Below are positions 59,293 to 64,000 of a stretch of DNA of 64,000 bases, piece after piece. Location: contig NZ_JAAGLT010000021.1 of the NCBI RefSeq assembly GCF_010548275.1, forward strand, positions 104,873 through 168,872, read 5' to 3'. This DNA is from Streptomyces sp. SID12488 (lineage in GTDB: Bacteria; Actinomycetota; Actinomycetes; Streptomycetales; Streptomycetaceae). Each line of letters starts with the position of its first letter. Within the stretch, counting starts at the first letter, position 1. The notes under the pieces are model-generated. The model saw only the letters and a program-made list of their open reading frames with translations. It had not been told where the DNA came from and made no database searches. A program made the position numbers and the translations under genes.

Positions 59293-60738
59293 CTAGAAGG
59301 GGTACGGCGCCACGTCCCCCCGCACAGTGGTCCACCGCACGTCAGTGAACGCCTCCAGGTTGGACTCCCCACCGAACCTCGCACCCGTGCCGGACGCGGC
59401 GACCCCGCCGAAGGGGGCCACGGCCTCGTCGTTGACCGTCTGGTCGTTGATGTGGACGATCCCGGTCGGGATGCGTTCGGCGAGGTCGAGGCCGCGTGAG
59501 GTGTCGCGGGTGACGATGCCGAGGGAGAGCCCGTAGGGGCCGGCCGAGGCGAGGGCGGCGGCCTCGTCGAGGGTGGTGAAGGGGCGTACGGGTGCGACCG
59601 GGCCGAAGACCTCCTCCGTGTAGGCCGGGGTCCGGTCGTCGACGTCGGCGAGGACTGTCGGCCGGTAGAAGAGGTCCTCGTGCGTGCCGCCCGCCGCGAG
59701 CCTGGCGCCGCTCGCCGTGCTGGACTCCACCAGGCCGTGGATCTTGGCGAGTTGGGAGCCGTCGATGATCGGGCCGAGGTGGACCTGCGCGCGGTGCGGG
59801 TCGCCGACGGCGAGGGAGTCGGCCTTGGCCGCGAGCCGCTCGACGTACTCCCCGTACAGCGACTGGTGGACGAGGTGCCGGCCGGTCGTCATGCAGATCT
59901 GGCCCTGGTGGAAGAAGGAGCCCCAGGCGGCGGTGGAGATCACCGCGTCGAGGTCCGCGTCCTCCAGGACGATCATGGCGGAGTTGCCGCCGAGTTCGAG
60001 GTGGGCGCGCTTGAGGTGGCGGCCGGCCGCCTCGCCGACGGCCCGGCCCGCCGCCGTGGAGCCGGTGAAGGAGATGACGGGCACCAGCGGGTCGGCGACC
60101 AGTGCCTGGCCCGCGTCGGGGCCGCCCGGCAGGATGTGCAGCAGGTCCTCGGGCAGGCCCGCCTCGGCGAAGACCGCGGCCAGGGAGAACCCACCGCAGA
60201 CCGCCGTGCGCGGGTCCGGCTTCAGGACGACCGCGTTGCCGAGCGCGAGGGCCGGGGCGACGGAGCGGATCGAGAGGATCAGCGGGGCGTTGAACGGCGA
60301 AATGACGCCGACCACCCCGACGGGCACCCGCCGTGTGTAGGACAGCCGGGGTGCCTCCGAGGACAGCACCTGCCCGACCGGACGGGAGGCGAGGGCGGCG
60401 GCCTCGTAGCACTCCTGGGCGGCGACGTGCAGTTCGAACTCGGCCTTGCCGGGTATCGAACCGGACTCCCGGACGATCCAGTCGCGCAGCTCGTCAGCGT
60501 GCGCGGCGAACAGGTCGCCCGCCCTGCGGAGAACTCCGGCGCGCACGAAGTGCGGGGTGCGTGCCCAGGCGGCCTGGGCGGTACCGGCGGCCTGCGCGGC
60601 CGGTGCGACGTCCTCGCCGGTGGCGAGCGTGACCGTGCCGAGCGCCTCGCCGGTGGCGGGCTCGGTGACGGTGTACTCGGGGCCCGACAGGGGTCGGGCG
60701 GCATGGGACTGCCAGGTCTTGGGGTCGAGCAACGGCAT
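59293..60738 (-). CDS. Aldehyde dehydrogenase (benzaldehyde dehydrogenase-like)
   Basis: A 481-residue aldehyde dehydrogenase. It has VISPFNAPLILSIRSVAPAL, the catalytic Glu segment HLELGGNSAMIVLEDADLDA, the catalytic Cys in FFHQGQICMTTGRHL, and EEVFGPVAPVRPF. Sequence features such as QGQICM and the PFNAPL entrance resemble benzaldehyde or vanillin dehydrogenases. The ATG has GGAGAG at 8 bases; a slightly longer start is possible. No aromatic pathway genes are adjacent. Confidence 0.9.
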   Translation of the reverse strand: MPLLDPKTWQSHAARPLSGPEYTVTEPATGEALGTVTLATGEDVAPAAQAAGTAQAAWARTPHFVRAGVLRRAGDLFAAHADELRDWIVRESGSIPGKAEFELHVAAQECYEAAALASRPVGQVLSSEAPRLSYTRRVPVGVVGVISPFNAPLILSIRSVAPALALGNAVVLKPDPRTAVCGGFSLAAVFAEAGLPEDLLHILPGGPDAGQALVADPLVPVISFTGSTAAGRAVGEAAGRHLKRAHLELGGNSAMIVLEDADLDAVISTAAWGSFFHQGQICMTTGRHLVHQSLYGEYVERLAAKADSLAVGDPHRAQVHLGPIIDGSQLAKIHGLVESSTASGARLAAGGTHEDLFYRPTVLADVDDRTPAYTEEVFGPVAPVRPFTTLDEAAALASAGPYGLSLGIVTRDTSRGLDLAERIPTGIVHINDQTVNDEAVAPFGGVAASGTGARFGGESNLEAFTDVRWTTVRGDVAPYPF

Positions 60739-60962
60739 TGCGGCTCTCCGTTTCGTCACCGGCGGGACGCGCGGAGCGAACGCGGGTCCCGTGTGGTTCG
60801 CGGCCGTTCGTCAGCCGCGGGGCGGGATGCGGTGATCCGGTGCGCGGCAGAGCAGCACGCGGCCTCCGGTGGTCGACGGCATCCCCACTGGTTGAGCGTG
60901 CAACATCCTAGTCACGCCGCACGAGAACCGCGCCGCCGAAGTCGCCGCCCGCGGACGACGGT

Positions 60963-62009
60963 TCAGCTGGAGTCGCGGTGGACGAGCGTCGCTCCGTGGA
61001 CGTGGTGGGTCTCGACGTCGGCACCGGGGTTGCGCACGGCGCGGTCGACGAGTTCCGCGAGATCCCGGCCGGCCGGGAGTTCGATGTGCACCGTGCTCAG
61101 TCTGGGCCGCAGCAGCCGGCCGAGGACCAGGTCGTCGGCGCCGACCAGCGCCGTGTCGTCCGGGACGTTGACGCCCGCGTCCTGCAGGGCCCGCATCAGG
61201 AGCATCGCGTACTCGTCGTTGAACGCGAAGACGGCGTCCAGACCGAGTTCGGGCCAGCGGGCGGCGAGCCGGGCCGCGGACTCCTCCTCGTACGCCAGTG
61301 GCAGCACGGTCACCGAGGCGTCCGTACCCTCCACCGCGCTGCGCACCCCGTCGAGGCGGGGCTTGGAGAAGACCTTCAGCCCGGGCTCCTCGGGCACGAC
61401 GACGCCGATCCGGCGGCGGCCACGGGCGTACAGATGCGCGCCCGCGACGCGGCCGACTCCGGCGTGGTCGACGAGCAGGCTGTGCGCACCCTCGATGCGC
61501 TCGGAACCGAGCGTGACGACGGCCCGGGCGCCGGAGCGCTTGAGGACTGCCACGCCCTCGGCTCCGATCCCGCCCACGGGCACGAGGACGGCGGCGGGCC
61601 GCAGTTCCGCCCAGGCCCGGGCGGCCTCGTCGCCGCGCAGGCCGACGGAGGCGTACTGGACGACGGTGTAGTCGAGGCGGCTGAGCGCCCACTGGAGTTC
61701 GTTGATGAACTGGCTGTAGAGCGGGCCGATCGGCACGCTCGGCGCGGGCATCAGGACCATACGGCTGTGTCCGGCCCGCAGACTGCGGGCCGCCGCGTGC
61801 GGAACGTACCCGAGTTCCTTCGCGGCCTCGTGGACGCGACGGCGGGTGGGTTCGCTGATCCGGACGGCACTGGTGTTGTTGAGGACGTAGGAGACGGTTG
61901 CGCGCGAGACGCCGGCCAGGCGTGCCACATCCGCGCTCGTGGGCACGGAGCGCGGCTGAGGCGTCGCCGGGACGGCCGAATTCGGTATCTGCACCATGAC
62001 GTACGGCAT
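60963..62009 (-). CDS. LacI family regulator
   Basis: A LacI/GalR regulator of about 348 residues. Its helix-turn-helix and hinge are clear (TSADVARLAGVSRATVSYVL, RRVHEAAKELGYVPHAAARS, LRAGHSR). The sugar-binding domain has FAFNDEYAMLLMRALQDAGV and VGADDLVLGRLLRPRLSTVH. The start is uncertain among a GTG (62030) and ATGs at 62009 and 61997; none has a strong ribosome site. Three LacI-type boxes lie upstream, but no metabolic gene starts there, so autoregulation or a distant target is likely. Confidence 0.85.
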   Translation of the reverse strand: MPYVMVQIPNSAVPATPQPRSVPTSADVARLAGVSRATVSYVLNNTSAVRISEPTRRRVHEAAKELGYVPHAAARSLRAGHSRMVLMPAPSVPIGPLYSQFINELQWALSRLDYTVVQYASVGLRGDEAARAWAELRPAAVLVPVGGIGAEGVAVLKRSGARAVVTLGSERIEGAHSLLVDHAGVGRVAGAHLYARGRRRIGVVVPEEPGLKVFSKPRLDGVRSAVEGTDASVTVLPLAYEEESAARLAARWPELGLDAVFAFNDEYAMLLMRALQDAGVNVPDDTALVGADDLVLGRLLRPRLSTVHIELPAGRDLAELVDRAVRNPGADVETHHVHGATLVHRDSS

Positions 62010-62081
62010 CTTTGCAGAAGCTCGGGGCACAGTTTTGACCGGGGGAACTTCGCAATCGACCCGATAGCAAAGGCAGTTGAC

Positions 62082-62119
62082 GAAAGCGCTTCAGGAAAGC
62101 GCTTTACTGAAACGCTTTA
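62082..62119. promoter_or_regulatory. Three tandem LacI-type operator boxes
   Basis: GAAAGCGCTTCA (62082-62093), GAAAGCGCTTTA (62095-62106) and TGAAACGCTTTA (62108-62119) are close variants of the LacI-family palindrome GAAAGCGCTTTC, spaced 13 bases apart. They lie about 75-110 bases upstream of the LacI gene. The plus-strand side has no gene. Confidence 0.65.
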
Positions 62120-62296
62120 ATAAGATCGTTTCCAGCGACCCGGGGCCCGTTGTACGACCACTTCACGACCGAACCCCGCACCGCCGCGCGGTGCACGCGC
62201 TTTCCGGACACGCGGAGTCAAGTCCCGGTCAGGTGCGACCGGTTGACCAATCACGCACGCCGGAGTGCGACCGGAGCAGTTGGCCGAAACTCGCCC

Positions 62297-62989
62297 TCAA
62301 CACGAAGGCGTAGCGCCCGTGATCCGGTCGACGAGGTCGATCCAGCCCGCCTCGAGCCGCGTCGGCGGCATCCCGCACTGCTTGGTCAGGTGATGGATGA
62401 GAGCCGGATCCAGATATCCCATGAGCGTTTTCGCGAGGAGTTCGCAGTCGGCACCCGGGATCGCCTGGCGGAGCAGCATGGTGACGTGGGCGGACAGCAC
62501 CATGCGCGGTGCGGAAGCGAAGCGGCGGCCCGGTTCACCTTCGGCGGCGAGTTGCAGTTCCAGTTCGTCGACGGCCCGGCGCAGCACCGCGACACCGAAC
62601 GCGCGCAGCCGCTCCACGGGTGGCGCCCCGGGGCCGAGCGGCGGCGAACCGGTAAGGAAGGCGGCCTGGAGTTTCCGCTCGGAATGGTCGAGCAGGGCCA
62701 TCAGCAGTCCGGTGCGGTCCCCGAAGCGCCGGAACACGGTCCCCTTGCCGACCTGCGCCGCGGCGGCCACCGCCTCCATCGTCACGCCGGCCGCGCCGAA
62801 CTGCTCCACCAGCCGTGCGGCGGCCTCCAGCAGGCGGGCACGGTTGCGTGCGGCGTCGGCGCGCAGGCACGGCTCGTCGGCTCCGGCCTCGGCCACGGCC
62901 TCGGGGCCGACACCGGGACCCAGTTCCAGCAGCAGGTGCTCGCCGGCCCCCCGCTGGGGCTGCGGGAAGGGCGGCAGGGAGTCGGACAT
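62297..62989 (-). CDS. TetR family regulator
   Basis: A 230-residue TetR regulator with a longer than usual N-terminal tail before the helix-turn-helix (RARLLEAAARLVEQFGAAGV, EAVAAAAQVGKGTVFRRFGD). It is divergent from the FMN reductase gene, with two similar GGTCC-type operator boxes in the spacer. It most likely represses the reductase and itself in response to a quinone-, nitro- or flavin-related signal; the inducer is inferred. Confidence 0.87.
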   Translation of the reverse strand: MSDSLPPFPQPQRGAGEHLLLELGPGVGPEAVAEAGADEPCLRADAARNRARLLEAAARLVEQFGAAGVTMEAVAAAAQVGKGTVFRRFGDRTGLLMALLDHSERKLQAAFLTGSPPLGPGAPPVERLRAFGVAVLRRAVDELELQLAAEGEPGRRFASAPRMVLSAHVTMLLRQAIPGADCELLAKTLMGYLDPALIHHLTKQCGMPPTRLEAGWIDLVDRITGATPSC

Positions 62990-63019
62990 GAAGACAGCGT
63001 AACGCCTCGGAAGAAAACT

Positions 63020-63067
63020 GGACCACGGTCCGTTTCACTGGTAGAACTTCAAACGGACTTCGGTCCG
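63020..63067. promoter_or_regulatory. Two TetR operator boxes between regulator and FMN reductase
   Basis: GGACCACGGTCC (63020-63031) and CGGACTTCGGTCCG (63054-63067) share the half-site CGGTCCG and dyad symmetry. One sits near each divergent start, consistent with dual control by the adjacent TetR protein. Confidence 0.6.
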
Positions 63068-63106
63068 GATCGTGACGACAACGTTTCAGCCCCTGTGGAG
63101 TCCCTT

Positions 63107-63664
63107 ATGTCTGTTCGTATTCTCGCCCTCGTCGGCAGCCTTCGTGCCGGTTCCACCAACCGCCAGCTCGCCGAGGCGGCTGTGAAGCTCGCCCCCGAAG
63201 GCGCCGAGGTCGTGCTGTTCGAAGGCCTCGGCGACGTCCCGTTCTACAACGAGGACATCGACGTGGAGGGCAGCCTGGCGGCCCCCGTCGTCGCACTGCG
63301 CGAGGCCGCCAACTCGGCCGACGCGCTGCTGCTCTTCTCGCCCGAGTACAACGGCACGATTCCGGCCGTCCTGAAGAACGCCATCGACTGGCTGTCCCGC
63401 CCGTACGGCGCCGGCGCCCTCACCGACAAGCCGCTCGCCGTGGTCGGCACCGCGTACGGCCAGTTCGGCGGCGTCTGGGCGCAGGACGAGGCCCGCAAGG
63501 CCGCCGGCATCGCCGGTGCCAAGGTTCTCGACGCCAAGCTCGCCATCCCCGGCTCGCTGGTCCGTTTCGCCGAGACCCACCCCTCCGACGACGCCGAGGT
63601 CGCCGCGCAGCTGACCGAGCTCATCGGCCTGCTTCACGCCGAGACCGCGCCTGCCGCCGCCTGA
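63107..63664 (+). CDS. NADPH-dependent FMN reductase
   Basis: A 185-residue flavodoxin-like protein (PF03358). It has ILALVGSLRAGSTNRQLAEA, the FMN-binding LLLFSPEYNGTIPAVLKNAI and DKPLAVVGTAYGQFGGVWAQ. Members reduce FMN, quinones or azo and nitro compounds with NAD(P)H. GTGGAGT lies upstream of the ATG. It is divergent from, and probably repressed by, the TetR gene. Confidence 0.92.
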   Translation: MSVRILALVGSLRAGSTNRQLAEAAVKLAPEGAEVVLFEGLGDVPFYNEDIDVEGSLAAPVVALREAANSADALLLFSPEYNGTIPAVLKNAIDWLSRPYGAGALTDKPLAVVGTAYGQFGGVWAQDEARKAAGIAGAKVLDAKLAIPGSLVRFAETHPSDDAEVAAQLTELIGLLHAETAPAAA

Positions 63665-63731
63665 TCGACGTACGCATGGCGGAGGGCCGGAGCCGCACAG
63701 GACGCTGTTGGTTAATCCCGGCTCTCGCGTG

Positions 63732-63774
63732 ACGTCGGCTCCCAAGACCTTGTTGTGGTCTTGGGAGCCGACGT
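63732..63774. terminator. Perfect 18-bp-arm hairpin before IS1182-like gene
   Basis: ACGTCGGCTCCCAAGACC (63732-63749) and its exact complement (63757-63774) enclose TTGTTGT. The hairpin could end the FMN reductase transcript. It could also belong to the insertion element, where it would stop outside transcription from entering the transposase gene. Confidence 0.65.
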
Positions 63775-63790
63775 TGTCGTATGGGGGGGG

Positions 63791-64000
63791 ATGCCGATGT
63801 CGATGCAGCCGAGGGAGCCGGGGGAGATCCCGGTGGAGACGGTGCGGGTGGCACGGGCGGCCTTCCCGAAGGACAGTCTGGCGATCCGGGTCCGGGATGA
63901 GCTGGGCGTTCTGTTCGCCGATGAGCAGTTCGTCGGTCTGTTCCCGGTGCGGGGGAAGCCTGCTTGGTCACCGGGGCGGCTGGCGATGGTGCTGGTGTTG
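63791..64000 (+). mobile_element. IS1182-family transposase, 5' part (window edge)
   Basis: The frame from an ATG reads MPMSMQPREPGEIPVETVRV, ARAAFPKDSLAIRVRDELGV, LFADEQFVGLFPVRGKPAWS and PGRLAMVLVL, and is open to the end of the window. This is the N-terminus of IS1182-type transposases (FPKGN/S..RDELG.LF.DE.F..LFP..G.PA..P.RLA). Only 70 residues are visible. The left end of the element should lie between 63664 and 63732. Confidence 0.75.

Overview
The window is about 64 kb of very GC-rich DNA with GTG and TTG starts, many TetR, LacI, GntR and MarR regulators, LutABC, a sigma-R type promoter, DUF5999 and DUF2470 proteins, and a dispersed intergenic hairpin repeat familiar from Streptomyces. 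It is almost certainly a Streptomyces chromosome segment, probably from an arm rather than the core: most genes are catabolic or regulatory, there are two insertion-sequence loci and many gene relics, and no rRNA or tRNA was seen. All assignments come from reading translated sequence and motifs; no database search was run.

Layout. 0-6 kb: a lactonase-like beta-propeller (cut by the window edge), an iron-box-controlled DUF2470 protein, a TetR regulator divergent from a CYP102-like P450, a DUF5999 protein and an S33 hydrolase. 5.8-21.5 kb: a complete L-rhamnose utilisation locus. One arm (minus strand) encodes an ABC importer, L-rhamnose mutarotase, a secreted BNR beta-propeller protein and a LacI regulator. 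The divergent arm (plus strand) encodes RhaI, a bifunctional aldolase/dehydrogenase, RhaB and LutABC. Together they would take rhamnose to DHAP plus lactate and then pyruvate. Both divergent promoters can be read, each with a LacI-type operator near its start point.

21.6-23.5 kb: an IS200/IS605-family remnant (broken tnpA, frameshifted tnpB). It sits between the first codons of a MoxR ATPase gene and the last codons of a vWA (CoxE-like) gene, so it looks like the scar of a deletion that removed a MoxR/vWA cluster. 23.5-28.7 kb: a cupin gene, then the most intriguing unit: an operon of a caspase-like protease with intact His/Cys dyad, an unrecognised two-part protein and a ComEC-like metallo-beta-lactamase-fold hydrolase. 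A DUF2235 (Tle1-like) lipase-fold gene is divergent from it across an AT-rich spacer. A conflict or programmed-death role is an inference.

28.8-42.3 kb: a NarL-type two-component system, an orphan solute-binding protein with a perfect 20-bp palindrome upstream, a lactate monooxygenase-like enzyme, a TetR gene divergent from an SMP-30/SDR/PLP-enzyme/SDR operon, a carboxylesterase, a pirin and a lipoamide dehydrogenase. 42.3-52.7 kb: a patchwork of intact TetR, SDR, hydrolase and oxidoreductase genes between relics of enoyl-CoA hydratase, LysR, TetR, aldo/keto reductase and pirin genes, plus several short repeats. 52.7-63.7 kb: GntR and MarR regulators, a TPR protein, a PepSY membrane protein, peptide deformylase, a flavin disulfide oxidoreductase divergent from a thioredoxin with a sigma-R promoter, an aldehyde dehydrogenase, LacI and TetR regulators and an FMN reductase. 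The window ends inside an IS1182-like transposase.
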